Shown here: in pieces, positions 35,160-42,766 of the stretch
Numbering within the stretch: the first letter of the stretch is position 1
Layout: every line of letters starts with the position of its first letter
DNA from: Mycobacterium sp. DL440
GTDB taxonomy: Bacteria > Actinomycetota > Actinomycetes > Mycobacteriales > Mycobacteriaceae
Length of the DNA: 64,000 nt
Assembly (NCBI RefSeq): GCF_011745145.1
Contig: NZ_CP050191.1
Span: 5,068,325-5,132,324, forward strand
Direction of reading: 5' to 3'
Made by a program: the position numbers and the translations under genes
Notes under the pieces: generated by a model
The model's database searches: none
The model's input: only the letters and a program-made list of their open reading frames with translations
What the model was told of the DNA's origin: nothing

Positions 35160-36046
35160 ACCGGAAGGACCGTGCCGGTCTCCTGCTCGGCGAATTCGAC
35201 GACGCGGGCGGCGATTTCGTAGTCGCAGGCTACCGCCGACCGCCCGATCAGTACGGGCCCGCCGCGGAGTCCGAATCGGCCCTCGACACCGACATAGCTT
35301 CCGGGCGGGATCGGTTCGCTCAGGCAGTACAGCGTGGGTGCGGCCCCGGCGTCGATGTCGTTGGCGAGCACATCGGCCACTGCCTTGACGCCGCGTTGTA
35401 TCGCCGCCATCAACGGTTTGTCGGAGACGTTCGGCAGGTTGGAAGCGACCCAGCCCGGGTGCGTGAGTTGAGTGATCACTGGCGAATTGGCGGCCCGTAA
35501 GCGTCGGTCGAGCTCAAGGCCCCACAACATGACGGCCAGCTTCGACCGGCCGTAGGCACCCATCACCGTCCACTTCTGGTGACGCAGGTGCATGTCGTCG
35601 AGCCGCAGCGTCGCGGACTTGTGTGCTTCCGAGCCGACGTTGACGATCTGCGTCCGGACCCGGTCGAACAGCAGGTTCGTCAGGGCGAAGGGACCGAGCA
35701 GGTTTGTGCCGATCGTCATCTCGAAACCGTCGACGGTGTCGGTCCGATGCTGGGTGAGCGCGCCGGCGTTGTTGATCAGGATGTCGACATCGCCGTCGAG
35801 GCGTCCGGGAAAGGCGCGCACCGACGACAGATCAGCGAGGTCGAGTTCGATCACCTCGGTGGATCCGCCGATCTCCGCCGAACGTTGTGCGCCCAGCGCG
35901 GGGTTACGGACGGCGAGGATCACGTGTGCGCCGGCGCGCGCCAGTGCCGAGGCCGTGCCGAGGCCGACCCCGTTGGTTGCCCCGGTCACGATGATGCGCG
36001 TGCCGGTGAGGTCGCCGAGACGGCCAGGCGTCCAATGTGTGTTCAT
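35156..36046 (-). CDS. Short-chain dehydrogenase (retinol-dehydrogenase-like)
   Basis: This 296-residue SDR has TGATNGVGLG as the cofactor loop (about 21-30), NNAG at about 91-94, and the catalytic YGRSK with Tyr and Lys. A larger C-terminal part than in FabG-type SDRs, and VILAVRNPALGAQR after beta2 with an Arg for NADP, match the retinol-dehydrogenase/oxidoreductase-like group. It should reduce a carbonyl of a hydrophobic substrate. It is convergent with the enoyl-CoA hydratase gene; a hairpin at 36052-36089 lies just upstream and ends the preceding gene. Confidence 0.86.
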   Translation of the reverse strand: MNTHWTPGRLGDLTGTRIIVTGATNGVGLGTASALARAGAHVILAVRNPALGAQRSAEIGGSTEVIELDLADLSSVRAFPGRLDGDVDILINNAGALTQHRTDTVDGFEMTIGTNLLGPFALTNLLFDRVRTQIVNVGSEAHKSATLRLDDMHLRHQKWTVMGAYGRSKLAVMLWGLELDRRLRAANSPVITQLTHPGWVASNLPNVSDKPLMAAIQRGVKAVADVLANDIDAGAAPTLYCLSEPIPPGSYVGVEGRFGLRGGPVLIGRSAVACDYEIAARVVEFAEQETGTVLPV

Positions 36047-36051
36047 GACAG

Positions 36052-36089
36052 GGTGATCATCCCGGCAAGCTCATGCCGGGATGGTCACC
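36052..36089 (-). terminator. Hairpin ending the glycine-rich protein gene
   Basis: The arms at 36052-36067 and 36074-36089 pair over 16 bases with a single G-U, around the loop AGCTCA. It lies nine bases after the stop of the glycine-rich protein gene and just upstream of the SDR start, so it separates the two leftward genes. Confidence 0.75.
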
Positions 36090-36097
36090 GCGGGGTG

Positions 36098-36376
36098 TCA
36101 GTTGCCCCAGCCGCGCTGGCCGTCCCAGCCACCGCAGATACCGTTGATGCAGCCATGGCCGAAGCCACCCTGGGCCGGGTTCCAGCCACCGCAGCCGTTC
36201 CAGCCAGGACCGCTGTCGCAGCCACCACCACCGCCGGCGTCACCGCCGCCGCTGGGTTGAGCACTGATCGTCGGGGCGGGCGCATCAGTCATAAGGGCGG
36301 CGGTCGGTCCTGCTGCAATCGCCACCGCGGCTCCCGCTACGAACACTGATCCCATGAGTTTTCGTATGGTTAGCAT
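36098..36376 (-). CDS. Small secreted glycine-rich protein with four cysteines
   Basis: This 92-residue protein has a signal sequence (MGSVFVAGAAVAIAAGPTAA) followed by a short mature region of glycine repeats and Cys in GGGGGCDSG, WNGCGGW, GHGCINGICGGW, ending GQRGWGN. Two disulfides are possible. The ATG at 36376 has GGAG-type purines just before it. It may be a wall protein; no family is recognised. A clear terminator follows. Confidence 0.7.
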   Translation of the reverse strand: MLTIRKLMGSVFVAGAAVAIAAGPTAALMTDAPAPTISAQPSGGGDAGGGGGCDSGPGWNGCGGWNPAQGGFGHGCINGICGGWDGQRGWGN

Positions 36377-36420
36377 GACTCCATACTCCTCTCCTGTGAG
36401 CCTCCTGCCAAGTGATGTGA

Positions 36421-36843
36421 TCAAGCCCGCGTGTAGCGCAGCATCGTCACACCGGTCCCAGCAAAGGCGTCCGGGTACTCGCAGAAAACGGGCTTCACGC
36501 GCATTCCGACGCGGAGCTCCTCGGGTGCGACGTCAACCAATTCGGTGGAGAACCGCGGACCCTCATCCCATTCGACTATCGCCGGTATTTGCGGAACCGC
36601 GTCAGCGAAATGCGGGCCCACGGGGCGGCGGGCCACGGTGTACGTGTACAGCGTGCCCATCCCCGAGATCTCCCGCCATTCAAGGTCATCGGCGAGGGTG
36701 CGGGGTGCGAGCACCCGGGGATAGAACACGTAGGCCTGCGTCGACGGCGAGTACTGGATGACGATGCGGTTCTGCGCGAGCGCATCCCAGAACGGCGCGC
36801 TGGTAGGGGTTTTCACCGGCATCGGCCGGGTGAATCCGGTCAT
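36421..36843 (-). CDS. DUF35/OB-fold protein, partner of the thiolase-like protein
   Basis: This 140-residue protein has the DUF35 pattern: FWDALAQNRIVIQYSPST, then YPRVLAPRT and WREISGMGTLYTYTVARRP, an OB-fold that binds acyl-CoA in steroid-type enzymes. The zinc ribbon normally found in the first part (two CxxC pairs) is gone; Ser, Thr and Ala replace the ligand cysteines. It lies five bases after the thiolase-like gene, the arrangement of ltp2 with the DUF35 domain of chsH2, where the pair forms an aldolase. It is inferred to stabilise the thiolase-like protein and bind the CoA tail. Confidence 0.85.
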   Translation of the reverse strand: MTGFTRPMPVKTPTSAPFWDALAQNRIVIQYSPSTQAYVFYPRVLAPRTLADDLEWREISGMGTLYTYTVARRPVGPHFADAVPQIPAIVEWDEGPRFSTELVDVAPEELRVGMRVKPVFCEYPDAFAGTGVTMLRYTRA

Positions 36844-36848
36844 CGGTT

Positions 36849-38069
36849 TCAGTCGCCTTCCAGGATCAGGGTGGTTTGCTCGGACAGGATGCCGCCGTTT
36901 CCGGACACAAACGCACGGTGGCAGTCGGCGACCTGGGCCACACCCGCACGGCCCATGATCTGGCGGGTGGCATCGCACACGTGGTGCATGCCGCCAGCCA
37001 ATCCTGCTTGTCCGAAACCGAGTTGGCCGCCGGCGGTGTTGAGCGGGAAATCGCCGCGGAAGGTCAGGTCGTGATCGGACACGAAGGACATGCCCTTGCC
37101 CTTCTCGCAGAACCCGGCGTCTTCCAGGCTGAGCAGCACCGTGATGGTGTAGCAGTCGTAGATCGACACCATGTCCATCTGGTCGCGGGTCAGCCCCGTC
37201 ATCCCGAACGCGGTATCGGCCGCCTTGCGGATCGGCGTGTCCAACAGGTTCTCGGCGTAGGTGGGTGTCTTGAAGGGCACGTGTTCACCAAAACCCTTGA
37301 TCCACACCGGCCGGTTGCGGGCGCGTGCCGCCACCTCGGCGCTGGCCACGACGACCGCGGCACCACCGACGCACGGCATCACGATCTCCAGCATGTGCAG
37401 CGGGTCGGCGATCACCGGGCTGTTCAGCACGTCCTCGATGCTCACCGGGGTGTCTTTCCAGATGGCGCCGTCGGTGTGGTTGGCGTTGACTCGCTGGTCC
37501 ACCACGATCTTGGCCATCGCCCGCTCGTCATAGCCGTACTCGTACGCATAGCGTTGCGCCACCTGGCCGTACGGGCCGTTCTGACCGAGGTTGCCGTAGG
37601 GAATCTCGAATTCCGCCTGGGGAGAGCCGAATTGGTTGCTGGACGAGCCGAAGAACACCGCGTCGGTCAGCGCCTTGGGTTTCAGCTCGGAGGATGCGGT
37701 GATGTAACGCGCCGGCAGGGCGCACAGCACCACGTCGCACAGGCCGAGTTCGATCGCGGCCGCCGCTCGCCACACCATGCCCGCTGCGCTTGCCCCACCG
37801 AGGTCGAGCAACTCGGCGAAATTCGCTCGTACACCGAGATATTCGGCCACCGTCGACGGCACGAAGATCTCCGACTCCCCCAGGTGCGAGGTGACGATGC
37901 CGTCGACCTGATCGGCCGACAGACCGGCGTCCGCCAAAGCCGCCGCTGCCAGCAGGGCCCACTGTTCCAAGGTGAACGGGGCCGGCGCGGCCTTGGCCAT
38001 CCGCTCGGGCGGAAGCTCGACGTAGCCGACGATCGCGGCGTCGCCCTGTAATCCCCTACGCGGTCTCAT
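36849..38069 (-). CDS. Thiolase-like (SCP-x/Ltp2-type) protein, probable aldolase
   Basis: This 406-residue thiolase-fold protein lacks the usual nucleophilic Cys; the corresponding stretch reads DLGGASAAGMVWR. Late motifs are present in altered form: MVSIYDCYTITVLLS and LNTAGGQLGFGQAGLAGG. Loss of the Cys and pairing with a DUF35 gene are the marks of Ltp2-type retro-aldolases that split beta-hydroxyacyl-CoA side chains rather than true thiolases. The ATG at 38069 lies six bases after GAGGA. It is translated between the fused acyl-CoA dehydrogenase (nine bases upstream) and DUF35. Confidence 0.88.
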   Translation of the reverse strand: MRPRRGLQGDAAIVGYVELPPERMAKAAPAPFTLEQWALLAAAALADAGLSADQVDGIVTSHLGESEIFVPSTVAEYLGVRANFAELLDLGGASAAGMVWRAAAAIELGLCDVVLCALPARYITASSELKPKALTDAVFFGSSSNQFGSPQAEFEIPYGNLGQNGPYGQVAQRYAYEYGYDERAMAKIVVDQRVNANHTDGAIWKDTPVSIEDVLNSPVIADPLHMLEIVMPCVGGAAVVVASAEVAARARNRPVWIKGFGEHVPFKTPTYAENLLDTPIRKAADTAFGMTGLTRDQMDMVSIYDCYTITVLLSLEDAGFCEKGKGMSFVSDHDLTFRGDFPLNTAGGQLGFGQAGLAGGMHHVCDATRQIMGRAGVAQVADCHRAFVSGNGGILSEQTTLILEGD

Positions 38070-38078
38070 ACGCACTCC

Positions 38079-40307
38079 TCACTTGCGGGGTAGCCCCAGG
38101 ATCAGCTGGGCAATGATGTTGAGCTGGATCTCGGTGGTGCCGCCGCCGATCAGCTCGGCGGGAAGGTCCAGGTAAGGCGCGACCACCGCGGGTTCGCTGT
38201 CCTGCTCCAGGGCCAGCGGTCCGGTCAGCCCCAGGGTGAGTTCGGCTGCGCGACGCAACATCACATTGGTGGCCACCTTCGCGATACTCGACGCCGAACC
38301 CGGCGCCTGCCCGTCGAGCAGGCGCAACGTCTCACGCACGCCCAGCGCCTTGAGTGCGTTGGTGTAGGCGTCGATCTCCCCGATGGCATGCAGCACCGGA
38401 TCGCGATCGGCGCTGACCGCGACGAGTTCGCGCAGTGCGCCCATCCGATCGATGTTGACGTAGCCGCTGATCGCCACCCGTTCGTGGGCCATGGTGCTGA
38501 TGGCCAACTGCCAGCCCGAAGCCGGGTCCCCGAGCAGCATCTCGTCGGGCACGAACACGTCGGTCAGGAACACCTCGTTGAACTCGGCCCGCCCACTGGA
38601 CTGAGTGATCTGGCGGAGTTCCACTCCGGGTGAGCGCATGTCGAGGATGAAGTAGCCGATGCCGCGATGCTTGGGGGCATCGGGATCGGTACGGGCCAGC
38701 AGCGCACCGTAGTCGGCCCGATGGGCCAGTGAGGTCCAGATCTTGTGCCCGTTGATGCGCCAACCGCCCTCGACCCGCACAGCCCGGGTGCTCAGGGAGG
38801 CGAGGTCGGAGCCCGCGCCCGGCTCACTGAACAGCTGACACCAGGACAGGTCGCCCCGCAGGGTCGCGGGCACGAAACGTTCCTGCAGTTCCGGGGCTCC
38901 GCCCGCGATGACGCTCGGCAGGATCCACTCGGCTATGCCGACCGACGGCCGCACCAGGTCGGCCCGTTTGCCGAACTCCTCGTCCACGATGAGCTGCTGG
39001 CGCACGCTGGCGTCACGTCCCCACGGCGCGGGCCAGTGCGGGGCGATCAGTCCCGCGCCGGCCAGCAATGCACGCCGTGCTCCGACCGCGAACTCCGGGT
39101 AATCGCCTTGCCGACCGAAACCGTTGTCGGACAGGGTGAGTGCCCGGTCGAGAACCTCGGCAACCCGGACCCGGAAATCGGCATCGGACTCACCGAGGTT
39201 CACCGTGACATCGCGGGAGACGGTGGCCGACAACTGGCCCAGGTTGCGGGTCCAGCGCGAGACCGGACCGATCGAGGCGGCCAGGCTGGTGGCCCGGCGC
39301 CAGTACAGGTGCAGGTCGTGTTCCCACGTGAAGCCGATCGCCCCGAGCATGGTGAGCGCCTCGAGTACCAGACCGGGCACCGGCATGACTGCCATCACCG
39401 CGGCCGAGCAGGCGGTCAACCGGTGCTGGTCGGTGTCCGCGGTTCCGTCGAGTGCCCGCACCGCATCCCAGGCCGCAGCCGTCGCCAGTGCGCTGTTCAC
39501 CAGCAGCATGGCTGCCTTGTGCTGCAACGCCTGGAACGTCCCGATCGGCTTGCCGAACTGTTCGCGGGTGCGCAGATGTGCGGTGACGGTGTCCACGCAC
39601 CACTGGGTGATGCCGGCAGCCGCCGCCGCGGTGAACGCGACAGTCAGATCAGTGACCCGGCCGGCGTCCAACCCGCTCAGGACCGCACCGGCCGGCACCG
39701 CGTGATCGCGTAGGTGCAGGATGCCCAGATCGGTGGTCAGGTCGGTGCCACGACGTGATTCGATCTGCCCGGCAGCCGGATTCAGCACTGACCAGAGCAA
39801 AGAGCCCGTCTCGTCGGCGAACGGCACCACGACGCGCTGCGCCGAACACATCCCCAGCGTCAGGCCGGACGATCCGGTGAGGCACCACCCGTCACCGTCG
39901 CGCCGGGCCGTGAAGTCGGAATGGTCCCCGGATACCAGGACGGCCGGGGTGCCGGAGGCGATCTCCTTGAGCAGCGTCGCGGCAGCGGTGCCCGCCAATG
40001 AGGCCACCGCGGCCCCGGTTATCGCCGTGGTGAGCAGCGGACCCGGCAGCAGGGTCGAGCCCGCGGCCTCCAGCACGCAGGCCATGTCTTCCAGCCCGCC
40101 ACCCTGACCGCCGACTGATTCCGGGAGATGAACGGCGTGGAAGCCGTTGTCCACCAGTGTGTCCCACCAGGCTGGTAACCGGCCTGCGGCCAGATCGTCC
40201 AGCCCGGCACGGGTTGCATCGATCGGCGCGTGGCGGGCCGCGAACTGCTCGACGGCTTCGCTGAGCTGTTGTTGCTCCGGGGTCAGAGCGATGGAAACGT
40301 GAGTCAC
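38079..40307 (-). CDS. Fused two-domain acyl-CoA dehydrogenase (FadE34/ChsE3-like)
   Basis: This 742-residue protein is two acyl-CoA dehydrogenases in one chain. The N-terminal half (about 1-355) lacks the FAD signature and has AFTAAAAAG in place of the catalytic Glu. The C-terminal half (about 385-742) has SEPGAGSDLA from 494 and E609 in MAHERVAIS as the likely base. This matches FadE34-type enzymes that oxidise bulky side-chain acyl-CoAs. AGGAGG lies six bases before the GTG, which overlaps the SDR gene stop by four bases (GTGA). A steroid- or terpenoid-like substrate is inferred from the architecture, not proven. Confidence 0.92.
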   Translation of the reverse strand: MTHVSIALTPEQQQLSEAVEQFAARHAPIDATRAGLDDLAAGRLPAWWDTLVDNGFHAVHLPESVGGQGGGLEDMACVLEAAGSTLLPGPLLTTAITGAAVASLAGTAAATLLKEIASGTPAVLVSGDHSDFTARRDGDGWCLTGSSGLTLGMCSAQRVVVPFADETGSLLWSVLNPAAGQIESRRGTDLTTDLGILHLRDHAVPAGAVLSGLDAGRVTDLTVAFTAAAAAGITQWCVDTVTAHLRTREQFGKPIGTFQALQHKAAMLLVNSALATAAAWDAVRALDGTADTDQHRLTACSAAVMAVMPVPGLVLEALTMLGAIGFTWEHDLHLYWRRATSLAASIGPVSRWTRNLGQLSATVSRDVTVNLGESDADFRVRVAEVLDRALTLSDNGFGRQGDYPEFAVGARRALLAGAGLIAPHWPAPWGRDASVRQQLIVDEEFGKRADLVRPSVGIAEWILPSVIAGGAPELQERFVPATLRGDLSWCQLFSEPGAGSDLASLSTRAVRVEGGWRINGHKIWTSLAHRADYGALLARTDPDAPKHRGIGYFILDMRSPGVELRQITQSSGRAEFNEVFLTDVFVPDEMLLGDPASGWQLAISTMAHERVAISGYVNIDRMGALRELVAVSADRDPVLHAIGEIDAYTNALKALGVRETLRLLDGQAPGSASSIAKVATNVMLRRAAELTLGLTGPLALEQDSEPAVVAPYLDLPAELIGGGTTEIQLNIIAQLILGLPRK

Positions 40308-41296
40308 GAGCGCCTCCTGGCGGCGAAGAAGCGGGCGCCCTCGGCGATGGACTCCGTCGTCGGCCTCGGCTGCCATCCGAGCTCACGGACCGCCTTGCTG
40401 TGATCCATCGGCGACATCACGTGCATCAGCCGCACGGTCAGCGGGCTGAGCTGGTTCTCTTTCTTGCGCAGCCGGGCCGCAGGATCGACCACCGCACCCG
40501 CGGCGGCCAGCAGGCGGATCGGAACACCACGCCGTGGTGGTTCTACACCTACTGCCGCACAGGCGGTTTGGTAGATCTCCCGGGCCGCCATGAAACGTTC
40601 GGACACGATGTAGCGCTCACCGACCCGGCCCCGCTCGGCGGCCAGCACGAGCGCCTCGGCGGCGTCGGCTATGCCGACGGTCTCCGCCGCGGCGCCCTTG
40701 ACGTAGAACGGCATCTTGCCCCTTACCGCGGCCGCCACCAGACCGCCGTGCGGCGTCGGCAACCAGTCCCCCGGGCCGTAGGTGTTGGAGACACACATCG
40801 CCACCGCGGGCAGGCCGTGTTCCCGGGCATAGCGCAGCACCATCTGTTCGGCGAGCACCCTGGTGTGCACGTAGTCGCCGCCGATGTCGAGCCAGTTGTG
40901 CGGCAGATCCTCAGTGGCAAGCCCGGATTCGGCGACTCCGATGGTTGCGATCGAGCTGGTGAAGACGAACTTGCTCAGTCCCGCCTCGACCGCCACATCC
41001 AGGACCTCTTGCAGCCCTTCGATATTGGTCCGCCACAGCGGCGCCGGGTCGCTGAGCCAGGCCCTGGCGTCGACGACGCAGTAGTACACGACGTCGCAGT
41101 CGTCCATCGCGGCGCGGACCGATTCGGGGTCGAAGATGTCACCGTAAACCCGTTCCACGTCGAGGTCGTCGATTCCACGGGTCGAGCTGGTGCTGCGGAT
41201 GAGCACCCGAACGTCTTCGCCCCGCTCGACGAGTCGCCTGGCGACATGCGATCCGAGGAATCCGCTGGCCCCGATGACCAGTTTCTTTGTTGCCAT
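40304..41296 (-). CDS. NAD-dependent epimerase/3-beta-hydroxysteroid-dehydrogenase-like protein
   Basis: This 330-residue extended SDR has GASGFLG at 9-15 and the family strand VFTSSIATIG. The catalytic position reads DYVHTRVLAEQ: Tyr is kept but the usual Lys four residues on is Arg, which may alter or impair catalysis. The group includes 3-beta-HSD-like and dihydroflavonol-reductase-like enzymes that oxidise or reduce a ring or side-chain hydroxyl. It is first in a four-gene operon with the fused dehydrogenase, thiolase-like and DUF35 genes, opposite a TetR gene. Confidence 0.85.
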   Translation of the reverse strand: MATKKLVIGASGFLGSHVARRLVERGEDVRVLIRSTSSTRGIDDLDVERVYGDIFDPESVRAAMDDCDVVYYCVVDARAWLSDPAPLWRTNIEGLQEVLDVAVEAGLSKFVFTSSIATIGVAESGLATEDLPHNWLDIGGDYVHTRVLAEQMVLRYAREHGLPAVAMCVSNTYGPGDWLPTPHGGLVAAAVRGKMPFYVKGAAAETVGIADAAEALVLAAERGRVGERYIVSERFMAAREIYQTACAAVGVEPPRRGVPIRLLAAAGAVVDPAARLRKKENQLSPLTVRLMHVMSPMDHSKAVRELGWQPRPTTESIAEGARFFAARRRS

Positions 41297-41326
41297 GCGC
41301 CCTTGCGTTCGTCGTTCTCGGTATTA

Positions 41327-41345
41327 ACGAGACGCTACGTCTCGT
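41327..41345. promoter_or_regulatory. Perfect inverted repeat ACGAGACG-CTA-CGTCTCGT, TetR operator
   Basis: Eight-base arms match exactly around CTA in the divergent spacer between the SDR operon and the TetR gene. It lies 31 bases from the SDR start and 70 from the TetR start, placed to control both. Confidence 0.75.
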
Positions 41346-41414
41346 CTTGTGGGAGACTACGGTGGGTAGCTTTCCGTGTAAAGATCCCTGCAAAGGACCG
41401 ACGAGGACGTGCCG

Positions 41415-42023
41415 ATGACCCCCACTGCCGACGAGGCGGTGCCGACAAACTCCGGGCCCCCGCGACGACGCAGCGAGAAGTCGCGGGTCGCCATCATCGA
41501 CGCCACCCGCGCACTTCTGCTGGACCGGGGTTTCGACGGGCTGAGCATCGAGGCCGTCGCCGCCCGGGCCGGGGTCGGCAAACAGACCATCTACCGCTGG
41601 TGGCCGAGCCGGCCCGCACTGGTCGCCGACGTGCTCCTGGAGGACGCCGACAAGATCCTGGCCACCATGCCGCACACCGACGACGTCACCGCGGACCTGG
41701 TCGCGTGGGCCGGCACGCTCGCCGCAGCCCTGACCACACGACGCGGCAACGCCATGCTGCGCATCCTGACCGCGGCGTCACTCGAGCACGAGGACACCGC
41801 AGCGCGGCTGCGGGCAGGCTTCAGCCGGCCACTGCTCGATTCCGTGCGCACCCGACTGCTGGCCGACCAGATCGAGCCCGACCTGGCGTCAGCGGCCGCC
41901 GACGCTCTGCTCGGCGGTGTGGTCTATCCGGTGCTGTCCGAGGGCCAGGGCTACTCCCGGCAGCGCGCCGAAACGACGGCACGCACCATCGTCGCGAGCC
42001 TGCGCGGCCAGACTGCCGGCTGA
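41415..42023 (+). CDS. TetR-family regulator of the DUF35-thiolase-FadE-SDR operon
   Basis: This 202-residue protein has a TetR DNA-binding domain ([20 protein letters not shown], recognition helix in [12 protein letters not shown] about 48-59) and a helical ligand domain. The ATG at 41415 is chosen because GAGGA lies seven bases upstream; a GTG at 41409 is too close to it. It is divergent from the four-gene operon with a perfect 19-base inverted repeat between, so it probably represses that operon until a CoA thioester or acid intermediate binds. Confidence 0.93.
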   Translation: MTPTADEAVPTNSGPPRRRSEKSRVAIIDATRALLLDRGFDGLSIEAVAARAGVGKQTIYRWWPSRPALVADVLLEDADKILATMPHTDDVTADLVAWAGTLAAALTTRRGNAMLRILTAASLEHEDTAARLRAGFSRPLLDSVRTRLLADQIEPDLASAAADALLGGVVYPVLSEGQGYSRQRAETTARTIVASLRGQTAG

Positions 42024-42034
42024 AGCAGTACCCG

Positions 42035-42703
42035 TTACGCGCCGGGCGTGGCGCCGGGCGCCCGCACCACCATCGGCACAGCGGGGAAGTACGTCGCCAT
42101 CTCCGAGCGACACTTACGCAGGGCGGCGGTACCGTAGCCGCGCTGACGAAATTCCGGGAGGATCCAGATCCGGACGTTGACCTCACCGTGGGTCAGCTCG
42201 CCGAACACCATGCCGACCTTCTGGTCGCCCTCCAGCGCCACGAACCAGACGGCCTCTTCGGCGTCCACCCGTCCCAGGGCAGCGCGGATCTCGTCGTCGA
42301 CATCGGCGACCGGAGCACCCGACCCGTCGCCGGACGAACCCACATCGGTGGTCCGGGCGACGAAGATGTCGCGATCGTCAGCAGCCTTGAACGCCCGCAA
42401 CTCCAGCGATTCACCCGAGGCCGCAGGACGCTCGGACACCGTGAAGCTGAGCTGGCTGTTCAGGTCATCGAGTTCGGCGGCGATCCCCCGTCGCGAATCC
42501 TTGGTGATCTGCGCGAACGACAGCCCCACCACGGCTTCCGACGCCAGGTGCGAGGTGCCGAGCAGCTGGGCAACCGCAGCGACGGCGGCCGCGCGGTCGT
42601 CGGCGTCAACGATCACATCGAGCACCTCGTGGCGCCGGTTCAGGGCGTTGAGCAGAGCATCGGCAATTTCGCGCCGGGCTGCGGCTTGGTCGTGATCGGT
42701 CAT
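42035..42703 (-). CDS. GNAT-type acetyltransferase with N-terminal GyrA-like helical segment
   Basis: This 222-residue protein has two parts. Residues about 11-86 (ALLNALNRRHEVLDVIVDAD ... AELDDLNSQLSF) match the spacing of the GyrA/ParC coiled-coil segment of type II topoisomerases (ALxxLDEVIxxIR, then QAxAIL and a helix with DLxxIE). Residues about 99-215 are a GNAT fold, with acetyl-CoA motif A in ILPEFRQRGYGTAAL (181-195). The combination is unusual. A TACGCT box ends six bases before the ATG, so it is probably leaderless. Function: N-acetylation of an unknown substrate; a topoisomerase-related target is only a possibility. Confidence 0.75.
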   Translation of the reverse strand: MTDHDQAAARREIADALLNALNRRHEVLDVIVDADDRAAAVAAVAQLLGTSHLASEAVVGLSFAQITKDSRRGIAAELDDLNSQLSFTVSERPAASGESLELRAFKAADDRDIFVARTTDVGSSGDGSGAPVADVDDEIRAALGRVDAEEAVWFVALEGDQKVGMVFGELTHGEVNVRIWILPEFRQRGYGTAALRKCRSEMATYFPAVPMVVRAPGATPGA

Positions 42704-42709
42704 ACCGCG

Positions 42710-42715
42710 AGCGTA
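42710..42715 (-). promoter_or_regulatory. -10 box TACGCT of the GyrA-like/GNAT gene
   Basis: Read leftward, TACGCT ends six bases before the ATG at 42703, with no ribosome site between, predicting a leaderless transcript. Confidence 0.55.
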
Positions 42716-42766
42716 GATCAGCAGCGTGTCCTCTGTGGAGGGCAACCGTGCAGAACAGCTGCCACC

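Noticed and set aside
36876..38051. Open frame of 391 codons opposite the thiolase-like gene
   Set aside because: Shadow of a recognised gene; no start signal or domain.
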